Source: Actinomycetota bacterium (lineage in GTDB: Bacteria; Actinomycetota; CADDZG01; JAHWKV01; JAOPZY01). From it: a stretch of 35,026 bases of DNA. Positions 23,746 to 31,834 of the stretch are shown one piece after another. The position numbers were made by a program, and so were the translations under genes. The stretch spans positions 1 through 35,026 of the forward strand of contig JAOPZY010000189.1 in NCBI GenBank assembly GCA_025963875.1. The letters are read 5' to 3'. The notes under the pieces were generated by a model that saw only the letters and a program-made list of their open reading frames with translations, did not search any database and was not told the origin of the DNA. Position 1 is the stretch's first letter; the number at the start of each line of letters is the position of its first letter.

Positions 23746-24540
23746 TTACCTCGGCGCCCGGGGCGCAGTCAGGTCCGCCAGCGTCGTGAGGACGTAGTCG
23801 GGGGCCGGGTCGAGCGGGTCGCCCGGCCTGGTCACGCCGGTCAGGACCAGGGCTGCGTCCCAGCCGATCCTTCGCGCCCCGGCGACGTCGGAGTCGCAGC
23901 GGTCCCCGATCATCAGCACGCCGGTCGTGCCCAGGCGGTCGGCGGCTGCCTGCATCATCGGTAGCTCGGGTTTGCCGAGGGCGATGGCCCTGCGGCTGCC
24001 CGCCGCCTCGACCGCAGCCAGGATCGAACCCGTCCCCGGCTCGAACCCCCCGGGGATCGGCATGACGTTGTCGCGGTTCGACGCGGCGAACACGGCCCCG
24101 TCCCGGACGGCGTCGGAGGCGGCCGTCAGGCGGTCGTAGGTCAGGTCGACGTCCCGGGCGACGAGGACGACGCCCACCTTGGTCCCGCGCTCCACCGGCA
24201 CGACGTCCAGGAGGTCGGCGACGCCATCGACGACCGACTTCACCCCGAGCACGAACGCCCGCTTGCCCACCAGGCCCTCCCGCTGGATCCAGGACCTTGT
24301 GGCCGCCGCCGAGGTGAGCACCTCGTCCTCGGTGATCTTGATACCGCCCTCCGCCAGGCGGGACACGATCCACGCCGGGACGTACGAGGCGTTGTTGGTC
24401 AGGAAGAGGAGCGGCTTGCCGGCGTCCCGGACCGCCTGGATGGCCGCGGGGGCCTCAGGGATGATCTGGTGCGCGAGCCAGATGACGCCGTCGAGGTCGA
24501 AGGCGAAGGCGTCGTAGCGCTCGAGGAGCGATGGATCCAA
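23746..24540 (-). CDS. HAD-superfamily (NagD-like, IIA) phosphatase
   Basis: A 264-aa protein starting at TTG 24540, 9 nt after the TPR gene. HAD motif I is AFDLDGVIWLAHQ (nucleophile and acid/base Asp), motif II LLFLTNNAS, motif III Lys in AIALGKPELPM and motif IV MIGDRCDSDVAGARRIG. The C2-type cap lies between motifs II and III. The orthologue by position is Rv1692, a HAD enzyme reported to dephosphorylate glycerol 3-phosphate. The substrate here is inferred from that only. Confidence 0.9.
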   Translation of the reverse strand: MDPSLLERYDAFAFDLDGVIWLAHQIIPEAPAAIQAVRDAGKPLLFLTNNASYVPAWIVSRLAEGGIKITEDEVLTSAAATRSWIQREGLVGKRAFVLGVKSVVDGVADLLDVVPVERGTKVGVVLVARDVDLTYDRLTAASDAVRDGAVFAASNRDNVMPIPGGFEPGTGSILAAVEAAGSRRAIALGKPELPMMQAAADRLGTTGVLMIGDRCDSDVAGARRIGWDAALVLTGVTRPGDPLDPAPDYVLTTLADLTAPRAPR

Positions 24541-24549
24541 GCGCCCGCG

Positions 24550-24909
24550 CTACCCGGCCAGGCGCGCGAGCGCGTGCTGGTAATCCTCCGAATCCGGTCG
24601 CATCGCCACGGCGATCTTCAGGTGGCCCAGCGCCCGCTTGCGGTTGCCCGCCGCGGCATGGCAGAGGCCGAGGCCGAAATGGGCGTAGTCGTTGGAGGGG
24701 TCCAGTTCGACCACCCGTGCGAACTCCTCGCCGGCCCGGGCCTTCTGCCCGCTCAGGTACAGGGCACGGGCGAGGTCCTCGCGGATCGATGTCTTCTCCG
24801 GCTCCAGCAGGCTGGCCCGCTCGAGGACCGTGGCGGCCTGGTGGTGGTGGCCCCGGCCGAGCAGGTCACGGCCCCGGAGCAGCATGGCGTAAACGTCGTG
24901 TTGGTCCAT
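24550..24909 (-). CDS. Tetratricopeptide-repeat protein
   Basis: A 119-aa protein with about three TPR units: GRDLLGRGHHHQAATVLERA, ALYLSGQKARAGEEFARVVE and GLCHAAAGNRKRALGHLKIA. The start is ATG 24909 with a strong GGAGGTG ribosome-binding site. Its place before a HAD phosphatase and tlyA matches Rv1691. It probably serves as a protein-protein adaptor. No partner can be named. Confidence 0.85.
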   Translation of the reverse strand: MDQHDVYAMLLRGRDLLGRGHHHQAATVLERASLLEPEKTSIREDLARALYLSGQKARAGEEFARVVELDPSNDYAHFGLGLCHAAAGNRKRALGHLKIAVAMRPDSEDYQHALARLAG

Positions 24910-24922
24910 CGTCCACCTCCAA

Positions 24923-24939
24923 GGCGCCCTGAGGGCGCC
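24923..24939. repeat. Dispersed GGCGCC palindrome, 17-bp variant
   Basis: GGCGCCCTGAGGGCGCC is a variant of the 18-mer with the same GGCGCC arms. It is the only copy outside coding sequence and lies 14 nt upstream of the TPR start codon, just before its ribosome-binding site. Confidence 0.55.
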
Positions 24940-24960
24940 GAATCAATGGGCGCGTCGTGA

Positions 24961-24966
24961 TATACA
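24961..24966 (+). promoter_or_regulatory. Candidate -10 element of a leaderless DUF1015 promoter
   Basis: TATACA ends 7 nt before GTG 24974, with no Shine-Dalgarno. Confidence 0.45.
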
Positions 24967-24973
24967 GCCGGGC

Positions 24974-26134
24974 GTGGCAACTCTCGAGCCCTTCCGGGCG
25001 CTTTTGTATGCCCCCAGCATAGACCCTGCCCTGGTCACCTCTCCCCCGTACGACGTGATTTCCGCGGCGGAGCGCAAGCGCCTGGAGGGCCTGCATCCGT
25101 ACAACATCATCTCGATTATCCTCGGCGCCGAACTGCCCGGCGACGAGCCCGGCGCCGACAAGTACGCCCGGTCGGCCGCCCACCTGCGGGACTGGATCGC
25201 CGCCGGGGTCCTCGAGCCGGACGACCGGCCGCACCTGTTCGCCTACCGGATGGACTACGAGATCGAAGGGGTGCCGGGGTCGTCGGGCGGCGTGATCGGG
25301 GCACTCGACCTCGAGCCGGTGGGGTCCGGCGGGATCCATCCCCACGAGCGCACCATGCCGAAGCCTCGCAGCGACCGGCTGGAGCTGATGCGGACGACCC
25401 AGGCGAACCTCGAACCCATCTGGCTCGTCGGGGGGCCGGGCGTGGTCGGGCCGGCGGTGGGGGCGGCCTCGCAGCTCGCCCCGCTCATCGACTTCGTGGA
25501 CCCGGCCGGGGTGCGCCACCGCCTGTGGCGGCTCGATGACGCCTCGGCGAAGTCGGTGACGGAGGGCCTCAACTCCCCCCTGGTCATCGCCGACGGGCAC
25601 CACCGCTACGCTGCCGCGGTCACCTACCGCGACGAGATGCGTGCGTCGCACGGCAGCGGTCCCTGGGACCGGACGATGGCCCTCATCTCCGATCCCGCCG
25701 AGGCACCGCCGGCGCTGCTGGCGATCCACCGCCTGACAGACCTCCCGGTCTCCGATTTCTCGGAGGGGGAGTCCCTCGAGCCGTATGCCGGGGACCTGGC
25801 CTCGCTCGTGCGCCACCTGGAGACCGTGGGGCCGGGCACGGTGGGGGTGGCCGACTCGTCGGGGCGCTGGACGATGCCGGCGCGGGGGCCGCTCGACACG
25901 GCCTGGCTTGCGGGTGTCCTGGATGCGGCCGGGGCGGCGGTGTCCTACGAGCACGACCTCGAGGAGGTGGCGGCCGGCGTGGCAGGGGGCAACGTGGCGT
26001 TCCTCCTGGCGCCGATCCCCATCCAGGAGGTCGTGGACTCGGCGCTGGCGGGCCGGGTCATGCCGCCGAAGAGCACCCTGTTCTGGCCCAAGCCACGGAC
26101 GGGCCTGCTGCTCCGGGACCAGCGGCTCGGCTAG
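24974..26134 (+). CDS. DUF1015-family protein
   Basis: A 386-aa protein starting at GTG 24974. Family motifs in order: FRALLYAPSIDPALVTSPPY near the N-terminus, HPHERTMPKPRSDRLELMRT, LVIADGHHRYAAAVTYRDEM and a C-terminal MPPKSTLFWPKPRTGLLLR. The His-rich DGHHR motif suggests metal or phosphate chemistry, and some relatives have been linked to serine phosphorylation (SerK-like). No reaction can be assigned here. Its stop shares the tetranucleotide CTAG with the stop of the convergent gene. Confidence 0.85.
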   Translation: MATLEPFRALLYAPSIDPALVTSPPYDVISAAERKRLEGLHPYNIISIILGAELPGDEPGADKYARSAAHLRDWIAAGVLEPDDRPHLFAYRMDYEIEGVPGSSGGVIGALDLEPVGSGGIHPHERTMPKPRSDRLELMRTTQANLEPIWLVGGPGVVGPAVGAASQLAPLIDFVDPAGVRHRLWRLDDASAKSVTEGLNSPLVIADGHHRYAAAVTYRDEMRASHGSGPWDRTMALISDPAEAPPALLAIHRLTDLPVSDFSEGESLEPYAGDLASLVRHLETVGPGTVGVADSSGRWTMPARGPLDTAWLAGVLDAAGAAVSYEHDLEEVAAGVAGGNVAFLLAPIPIQEVVDSALAGRVMPPKSTLFWPKPRTGLLLRDQRLG

Positions 26135-26880
26135 GCGAACTCGTCCGCCGACGAGCCGACGATGAGGTCTTCGGTGAGGAGGGCGAGGCCCCAGGCGTCC
26201 GGCGGATTCTTTGTCTCGGCCCGGTTCGCCGGGGCTCGGTCCGCTCGGTCCAGGAGGTCGACCAGTGGCTCGATCTCGCCGCCCAGCTCCCAGGTTCCGT
26301 CGAGGTCCTCCCGGTCGTCCGCCGCCGCGACCGCCGCCGCCCAGGCGTCGATGCCGAGGACAGAGACGCAGACGCCCTCCGGGAGGTCGACGCCGTGGTG
26401 CCGCACGGCGGAGATGAGGGCGGGCAGCGGGCGCTCGTCGCCCCACAGGTAGCCCGTCCGCAGCCGGCACAGGGGATGGACGCCGGCGTCGAAGGCCTTT
26501 TCCACTTCGGCGAAGATCGCCGTGACCGGGTGGATGCCGGGCAGCACCGGGATCGGCAGGATGGTCTGGGCGATACCGGCCCCGGCGGCCGCCTCCGCAG
26601 AGGCCAGGCCCATGTCCCGGAGCTGGCCGATGTCCTCGGGGGTGCGGATGTCGAACGGGTCGGTGAGCACCGGCACGAAGGTGTGCACGTTGGTGAGGGC
26701 GGCTTCGAGGTTGTAGGCGTCGTCGAGGGCGCCGACGGCGATCTTGCAGCCGAGATGCCGAAGCTCGTGGTCGTCGGTGTCGAGGTAGCAACGGACCTCT
26801 CCGCCGTCGGAGCGCAGCAGGCGGGCGAGGGGCCGGACCAGGTCAAGGTCGGCGGATCGTGCGGCGATGAGGACGGGCAC
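26131..26880 (-). CDS. Rossmann-like protein, possibly degenerate SDR; function unknown
   Basis: A 249-aa protein starting at GTG 26880, 4 nt after the diacylglycerol-kinase-like gene. The pattern MPVLIAARSADLDLVRPLAR, GEVRCYLDTDDHELRHLGCK, then IAVGALDDAYNLEAALTNVH mimics the first strands of an NmrA/atypical SDR Rossmann fold (dinucleotide end, second-strand Asp, then the D-D-L pattern after GAL). The N-terminal GxxGxxG is missing (AARSADL instead), so NAD(P) binding is doubtful. The C-terminal half matches nothing I recognise. It is probably co-transcribed with the lipid-kinase-like gene. Confidence 0.5.
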   Translation of the reverse strand: MPVLIAARSADLDLVRPLARLLRSDGGEVRCYLDTDDHELRHLGCKIAVGALDDAYNLEAALTNVHTFVPVLTDPFDIRTPEDIGQLRDMGLASAEAAAGAGIAQTILPIPVLPGIHPVTAIFAEVEKAFDAGVHPLCRLRTGYLWGDERPLPALISAVRHHGVDLPEGVCVSVLGIDAWAAAVAAADDREDLDGTWELGGEIEPLVDLLDRADRAPANRAETKNPPDAWGLALLTEDLIVGSSADEFA

Positions 26881-26884
26881 CGGA

Positions 26885-27781
26885 CTACACCAGGACGCTC
26901 AGGGTATGGGGGGCGGGACGGACGTGAACCTTGCTGACGGGCTCCAGCGTCTCGCCGTCGACGTGGTAGGCGACCGGCTCGTCACCACTCACGGTGAACT
27001 CGTCGAGGTCGGCGAGGGAGACGGCGCCCGGGCCGAACCTGCCCGTGAGGGCACCGAAGGCGTAGCGGGGGAGGTGGACGAAGCTCAGCCGGCGCACCAT
27101 GAACAGGCCGAGCCCGCCGTCGGGTGGGCCATTGGGGGCAAGGCGGAGCGGGCGGCCGGCGAGGTAGGCGTAGGCGTTGCCGACCAGGCCCACGGCGAGC
27201 ACGACCTCTTCGGTGCCGAACTCCCCTTCGCAGGTCAGGAACGGCTTCTTGAGGGCATAGGAAGCCGCGAAGGTGGCGAGGGCCGCGGCATAGAAGTAGG
27301 GCTCCCCGTAGCGGCGCTTGGCCGAGCGATGGTCCTCGACCCGGGCGGCGGCCTCGGCGTCGAAGCCACACCCGCAGGCGAACGTGAAGTAGCGGTCGTT
27401 GGCCAGGCCGAGGCTCATCCTGCGAGGGTCGGTGTCGCCGGCGATCCTGAGGATGTGGTCGGCGGCCTCGGTGGGGTTGGTGGGGATGCCGAGGTTGCGG
27501 GCAAAGACGTTCATGGTGCCGCCGGGGATGATCGCCAGGGTGGCGTCGCTGCCGGCCATGCCGTTGACCACCTCGTTGACCAGGCCATCGCCGCCGAAGG
27601 CGATCAGCAGCTCGGCCCCGCTGTCGACGGCGCGCCGGGCGACCCCGACTCCGACGTCCCGGGCGTGGGTCTCGGTCACCCCGAGCTTGAAGCGGGCCTC
27701 GAGGGCCGTCGTCATCAGGTGCTGGAGCGCCGGGGTCACCCCGCGCGCCTCCGGATTCATGATCAGGTGGGCCCGGAGCAT
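26885..27781 (-). CDS. Diacylglycerol-kinase-family lipid kinase
   Basis: A 298-aa protein of the DAGK catalytic family. It has the N-terminal LIMNPEARG strand-loop, ELLIAFGGDGLVNEVVNGMA (GGDG nucleotide motif) and LAIIPGGTMNVFARNLGIP (PGGT-N-ARxLGIP signature). A beta-sandwich C-terminal domain contains FACGCGFDAEAA and a terminal YHVDGETLEPVSKVHVRPAP. It would phosphorylate diacylglycerol or a related lipid. The start is ATG 27781. The gene is divergent from the MBL gene with a 71-nt gap that contains a GGGGCC/GGCCCC inverted repeat (27785-27809). Confidence 0.92.
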   Translation of the reverse strand: MLRAHLIMNPEARGVTPALQHLMTTALEARFKLGVTETHARDVGVGVARRAVDSGAELLIAFGGDGLVNEVVNGMAGSDATLAIIPGGTMNVFARNLGIPTNPTEAADHILRIAGDTDPRRMSLGLANDRYFTFACGCGFDAEAAARVEDHRSAKRRYGEPYFYAAALATFAASYALKKPFLTCEGEFGTEEVVLAVGLVGNAYAYLAGRPLRLAPNGPPDGGLGLFMVRRLSFVHLPRYAFGALTGRFGPGAVSLADLDEFTVSGDEPVAYHVDGETLEPVSKVHVRPAPHTLSVLV

Positions 27782-27838
27782 TTCGGGGCCCAGGCTAGCA
27801 GTTGGCCCCGCGCTGGGGTCGCCTCAAGGTCGGGTCGC

Positions 27839-27844
27839 TATCAT
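27839..27844 (+). promoter_or_regulatory. Candidate -10 element of a leaderless promoter (MBL-fold gene)
   Basis: TATCAT ends 8 nt before GTG 27853, without a Shine-Dalgarno sequence. Confidence 0.4.
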
Positions 27845-27852
27845 CGGCTTTC

Positions 27853-28767
27853 GTGAGCCAATCTGGGGATGTCGTCACCATCGACTCTGTCATGCACGGG
27901 GCCGAGGGCGTCACAGCCGTGTACTTCCTGCCGGGGCCGCGGCCGGCCATCATCGAGACCGCGCCGGCTACTTCACTCACGCGTGTGCTCGCCGGCCTGT
28001 CGGCGGCGGGCGTCAGCGACCTGGACTGGATCGTGCTGACCCACATCCACCTCGACCACGCCGGTGCGGCGGGGCACCTGGCGCAGCGCTTTCCCCGGGC
28101 CCGGGTGGTCGTCCGGGCGGAGGGAGCGCCGCATCTGGTCGACCCGTCCCGGCTGTGGGCGTCGGCCGCTCGGCTGTACCCGGACATGGACGGGCTGTGG
28201 GGCAGCATGCTCCCCGTGCCCCCGGACCGTATTGACGTGGTCTCCTCGGACGGCGTCGTCGCCGACCTCGGCGACGGCCGGCGGCTCGAGGCGGTCTACA
28301 CGCCCGGCCACGCCCGCCATCACATGGCGCTCTTCGAGCCCGGCTCGGGAGACCTCTTCACCGGCGACGCCGCGGGCGTGTTCCTCGAGGAGGTGGGGGC
28401 GGTCCACCCAGCGACACCGCCGCCGGAGTTCGACCTCGAGGCGAGCCTGGAGTCCCTGCGGCGGATGCAGGCGCTGGGGGCCAAGCGGGCGTTTCCCACC
28501 CACTTCGGCCTGTCCGCCCTGGAGCCGGACCAGCTCTTCGACGAGGCGGCCGCCTCGCTGCGCCGGGCGGTCGCACTCGCCGAGGAGGTCGTGGTCGCCG
28601 GTGGCGGGGTTCCGGAGATCGGCGGGAGGCTGCGGGAGGAAGAGCTGGCGGCACTCCCCCGGCTGTTGGAGGACACCGCGCTCGCCGATCGCCTCGGCCA
28701 GACGACGTCGTACGAGTTGAACGCGTCGGGGATCGCCCGTTACCTGAGCAAGCGGAAGGCCGGATAG
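27853..28767 (+). CDS. MBL-fold metallo-hydrolase
   Basis: A 304-aa protein. The zinc motif is THIHLDHAGAAGHLAQ (HxHxDH). Further metal ligands are in EAVYTPGHARHHMAL (His) and DLFTGDAAGVF (Asp), with a C-terminal FPTHFG (His). The set is complete, so hydrolase activity is likely. PGHARHH followed by GDAAG resembles the subgroup of glyoxalase-II/RNase-Z-like general hydrolases. The substrate is unknown. A helical C-terminal domain (from about residue 220) is present. The start is GTG 27853, although the frame is open from 27802. It converges on the rRNA operon. Confidence 0.88.
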   Translation: MSQSGDVVTIDSVMHGAEGVTAVYFLPGPRPAIIETAPATSLTRVLAGLSAAGVSDLDWIVLTHIHLDHAGAAGHLAQRFPRARVVVRAEGAPHLVDPSRLWASAARLYPDMDGLWGSMLPVPPDRIDVVSSDGVVADLGDGRRLEAVYTPGHARHHMALFEPGSGDLFTGDAAGVFLEEVGAVHPATPPPEFDLEASLESLRRMQALGAKRAFPTHFGLSALEPDQLFDEAAASLRRAVALAEEVVVAGGGVPEIGGRLREEELAALPRLLEDTALADRLGQTTSYELNASGIARYLSKRKAG

Positions 28768-28788
28768 CTCTCTGGGTTCGTCGGACGC

Positions 28789-28822
28789 GACACGAGGCTG
28801 GCAGCGATGCCGGCCTCGTGTC
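28789..28822. terminator. Bidirectional terminator hairpin between MBL gene and 5S rRNA
   Basis: GACACGAGGC (28789-28798) and GCCTCGTGTC (28813-28822) are perfect 10-bp arms around a 14-nt loop. They lie between the MBL stop codon and the 3' end of 5S. The position is right to end both the rRNA operon and the MBL transcript. No poly-U follows on either strand. Confidence 0.6.
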
Positions 28823-28829
28823 CAAAGGT

Positions 28830-28946
28830 GCCCGGCGGCGACCTACTCTCCCACTCCGTCTCCAGAGCAGTACCATCGGCGGTAGAGGGCTTAACTTCCG
28901 GGTTCGGAATGGAACCGGGTGTTTCCCCTCTCCTATGGCCACCGGA
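28830..28946 (-). rRNA. rrf: 5S ribosomal RNA
   Basis: About 117 nt. Conserved 5S blocks are readable on the minus strand: GGTGGCCATAGGAGAGGGGA at the 5' side, CCCGGTTCCATTCCGAACCC and GGAAGTTAAGCCCTC in the loop B-C region, and GGGAGAGTAGGTCGCCGCC at the 3' side. Terminal stem ends are approximate to a few nt. Confidence 0.93.
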
Positions 28947-29003
28947 ACATATTGAGTTTTCAAGCCCGCGGCCCCATGGGGGGCCGCCTGGCCTTGAGTA
29001 CTC

Positions 29004-29019
29004 CATAGCGAGCGCGAGC
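29004..29019 (-). other. 3' half of the pre-23S processing stem
   Basis: CATAGCGAGCGCGAGC on the plus strand is the exact reverse complement of 34784-34799 on the other side of the 23S gene. In the transcript the two pair as a 16-bp stem that brackets the 23S rRNA, a typical RNase III substrate. Confidence 0.75.
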
Positions 29020-29317
29020 TATCGATCAAGCCCTCGGACGATTAGTACGGGTCGGCTGAACGCATTGCTGCGCTTACACCTCCCGCCTATCGACCCAGTC
29101 GTCTGCTGGGGTCCTTACCGGGTGTTACCCGTGGGAGCCCTCATCTTGGAGTGGGCTTCGCACTTAGATGCTTTCAGCGCTTATCCCTTCCGAACGTGGC
29201 CAATGAGCAGTGCCCTTGGCAGGACAACTCACACACCAGAGGTTCGTCCGTCCCGGTCCTCTCGTACTAGGGACAGCTCTCCTCAAGGCTCCTGCGCGCA
29301 TGGAGGATAGGGACCGA

Positions 29318-29592
29318 CACGATTGTTACCGCCCTCCGGCACCGTCGCCGACGGGGGGCCAGATCATTTCTGCCTGGCTCTGCATGTCGCCATGCAGGTC
29401 GGACCATATCTTCACCACCTTTGCGGGTGGTGTTCGGCATATGGTCTCTGAGGATTCCGGGCCCCGTAGAGCCCGGCCTTTCCTGCTGATTTTCCGCACC
29501 GCTCGGATTGTCACTGACCTAGTGGGGTCAGTACCTGCGGATACTCGGACGTTCCAGCATATAGCCGAATTTATAGACAGCGCGGTCAACTC
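29318..29592 (-). ncRNA. Group I intron 7, site L2604 (275 nt)
   Basis: It follows U2604 and ends in G before U2605 (exon TCGGTCCC). Family A: it shares AGTTGACCG at the 5' end, GGCTATATGCTGG, AATCAGCAGG (29482-29491), CTCAGAGACCATATGCC (within 29436-29453) and GAAGATATGGTCC (29401-29413) with intron 1. These correspond to the P, Q, R and S core segments. The internal guide GCUGUCU (29575-29581) pairs with exon AGACAGU through seven pairs including the splice-site U-G. No ORF of substance is present. The 5' exon against this intron is only 11 nt. Confidence 0.93.
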
Positions 29593-29603
29593 ACTGTCTC
29601 GCG

Positions 29604-29962
29604 CATGTAATTCCCCGCATTACTGCGGGCATAGACTATACCTCCACCCTATTTCTAGGGGCCGGCGTGTTATGGGATCCATAGTTTTGCCTTGCGGCGA
29701 TGATCCCATCCCTTCGTTGAGTTCCGAAGGAGTCGTTACGGGGGCCAGCAAACCCTTGCTACGCAGATGCTTCTCGACATCTGCGGCGAATATCCGCTTC
29801 GATTTCGAATAGTTTAGGGTCGAAAAGGCGCCAAATTGCAACGCCCTCTTGCTGGCCTTCCCTCGGTATTGCCCACCACCTTGCAGTTCGGCTTCAAGTG
29901 GGGGTTTCACCGATATGAGCCGGAGGACATCCAGGGATTACTCCCTGGAGACGCAGCGATCT
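29604..29962 (-). ncRNA. Group I intron 6, site L2593 (359 nt)
   Basis: It follows U2593 (exon TTTAGAACGT) and ends in G before C2594. L2593 is a classic insertion site, used for example by algal chloroplast introns with I-CreI. Family B: it shares with introns 3 and 5 the 13-mer AGTCGTTACGGGG (plus strand, 29731-29743), a CAATACCGAGGGAAG-type P segment and a GTATAGTCTAT S segment. The guide GCGUCU (29949-29954) pairs with the exon with one mismatch. A ~110-nt peripheral stem, closed by GGCCAGCAA/TTGCTGGCC, contains further hairpins. A 96-codon open frame inside has no recognisable domain and is treated as non-coding. Confidence 0.88.
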
Positions 29963-29981
29963 ACGTTCTAAACCCAGCTCG

Positions 29982-30019
<38 letters not shown>

Positions 30020-30055
30020 CCTGCTCCAGCCCCAGGATGCGACGAGCCGACATCG

Positions 30056-30365
30056 CACATGTCTCCACCGTTTCCGGTGGTGCAGACTATATCTTCACCC
30101 TCTCTGACCCAGAGTAGGGGTCGGCGTATTGTGGCGGCCATAGATTTGTCCCTTGCGGAACGAGACTCGCCACCTCGGCCTTGCGGCCTCAGTCGTTACG
30201 GGGTCACTTGCGGAAGCTGTGACATGGGTCTTTGCAGCGTGGTGCTGCGCTTCCGACAGACTTCCCACGGTATTGCCCACTGCCCTCCTGTGGGGTGACA
30301 GTTCAGGGGTTCACCGTTATAAGCCGATACCAATACGGCATCTCTGCCGCTACACCCCAATGTTG
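30056..30365 (-). ncRNA. Group I intron 5, site L2500 (310 nt)
   Basis: It follows U2500 (exon TTTGGCACCT) and ends in G before C2501, that is, inside the peptidyl-transferase ring. Family B: AGTCGTTACGGGG at 30191-30203 (plus strand), CAATACCGTGGGAAG, AATACGCCGACCCC and GAAGATATAGTCTGC (S segment at 30081-30098). The guide GGGUGU (30352-30357) pairs with exon GCACCU, with the U-G at the splice site. No endonuclease ORF is present. Confidence 0.93.
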
Positions 30366-30603
30366 AGGTGCCAAACCGGTCCGTCGATATGGACTCTTGG
30401 GACCGATCAGCCTGTTATCCCCGGGGTACCTTTTATCCGTTGAGCGACGGCCCATCCACATGGGACCGCCGGATCACTAGGCCCTGCTTTCGCATCTGCT
30501 CGACTTGTAGGTCTCGCAGTTAAGCTCCCTTGTGCCCTTGCACTCGACAGCTGATTGCCGACCAGCTTGAGGGAACCTTTGGGCGCCTCCGTTACAGTTT
30601 GGG

Positions 30604-31523
30604 CTCTCTGTTAGCACGGCAGCTTGTACTTCATCTCCTGGATCACATACGGATCCACGATACTCACGAAGCCATCGACTTCAGCGGATGGGATGTACAT
30701 CTGAAGCCCATCCACTTGCGCTCTCAAGTTCGTGCGAATCGAGAAGTCCCGCTCGAGGAACCACTGCAACATGGTTACCTCATCGGGCCGAAAGGCTTGC
30801 GTATTCAGATACAAGCCACGGCACGACCGAGACTTCCGGGAGCCGTCGTCCATGAACCACACCGCCAAGGCCAGCGGAGTCAAGGTGAGATCCGGGGGTA
30901 CAACCTTCCGCCCCTCATAGAAGCGGTTTCGGAACTCACCCAATTCGGGATGCGACACGGTGGCGAAGCCGACATTCATCGACTGCGTCCCAAGTCGATT
31001 CCCTTTGAGACGAGAGGCTGGCGGCGTCAGGACCCAGCTCGACCATTCCGAGTACTTCCAGGTGACGTACTCGATTTGGCGTACTGAGTGTTCTACCTTC
31101 AGTCGTGCCCAGCCCTGAGCATTCTGCTTTTCCAGATGCCCGTCTCCGAGAAGCAGCCCGACAAGGATCTCGCGCTGACGACTCGTAAGGAACAACTCCT
31201 GCTTCAGCCTTGCGATGGCCCTGGTGTTCATGGACCCCGTTGCCGTCTCGGGGTCATTTCTGCCCCGATCTGCACGTCGCCGTGCAGGTCAGACCATCCC
31301 ATCATCCGACCTCTCAGTCGGAGCCCTCGTTGTGGTCGTTGGGGTAGGCCAAGATCTGGCCCAACCTGCTGATTTTCCGCACCGCTCGGATTTTCACTGC
31401 CCACACCCCAAGTCTAATGACGAGGGGTGACAAAAAAGGGCTAGTACCGTCGGATTCTCGGGAGTTCCAGCATACGCCGAGGGTTTTATTTCACATGGTT
31501 ACCCATGATTCGCCCCCAAATTG
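30604..31523 (-). ncRNA. Group I intron 4, site L2262, with endonuclease gene (920 nt)
   Basis: It follows U2262 (exon GGTCGCCT) and ends in G before CCCAAACTGTAACGG. Joining the exons restores a 7-bp stem with an 11-nt loop, exactly the E. coli geometry. The guide GGGCGA (31510-31515) pairs with UCGCCU through six pairs ending in U-G. The core relates to family A (GTATGCTGGAAC, AATCAGCAGG at 31365-31374, GATGGTCTGACC around 31290), but the R segment differs (P7 formed by GACCA/TGGTC). The LAGLIDADG gene occupies the 3' peripheral region (30611-31231) in sense orientation and ends 7 nt before the 3' splice site. Confidence 0.93.
30611..31231 (-). CDS. LAGLIDADG homing endonuclease inside intron 4
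   Basis: A 206-aa single-chain protein with two LAGLIDADG motifs: EILVGLLLGDGHLE (acidic residue about D30) and LALAVWFMDDGSRKS (about D129). It is of the LAGLIDADG_2 type and of usual length for monomeric intron-encoded enzymes. Both catalytic acids are present and the frame is intact, so it is probably active and would cut intron-less 23S alleles around position 2262. A maturase role is also possible. The start is ATG 31231 with GGGG upstream. The gene is transcribed as part of the rRNA precursor. How it escapes the untranslated nature of rRNA is unclear; translation from excised intron RNA is likely. Base composition is lower in GC than the chromosomal genes nearby. Confidence 0.93.
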   Translation of the reverse strand: MNTRAIARLKQELFLTSRQREILVGLLLGDGHLEKQNAQGWARLKVEHSVRQIEYVTWKYSEWSSWVLTPPASRLKGNRLGTQSMNVGFATVSHPELGEFRNRFYEGRKVVPPDLTLTPLALAVWFMDDGSRKSRSCRGLYLNTQAFRPDEVTMLQWFLERDFSIRTNLRAQVDGLQMYIPSAEVDGFVSIVDPYVIQEMKYKLPC

Positions 31524-31834
31524 AGGCGACCGCCCCAGTCAAACTACCCACCTGGCACTGTCCCTCACCCGGATCACGGGTGTGGGTTAGGGACCCAACA
31601 CATGCAGAGCGGTATTTCAAGGTTGGCTCCACCCGAACCGGAGTCCGGGCTTCACAGCCTCCCGCCTATCCTACGCAACACATGTCAAGTCCCAATACCA
31701 AGATGTAGTAAAGGTCCACGGGGTCTTTCCGTCCTTCCACGCGTAACGAGCATCTTTACTCGTAGTGCAATTTCGCCGAGTCCCCAGTTGAGACAGTGCC
31801 CAAGTCGTTACGCCATTCGTGCAGGTCGGAACTT

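Noticed and set aside
29620-29910. 96-codon open frame inside intron 6, possible endonuclease remnant
   Set aside because: No LAGLIDADG, HNH or GIY-YIG motif. The segment folds into nested hairpins (GCAGATG/CATCTGC and the GGCCAGCAA stem), as expected of a peripheral intron domain.
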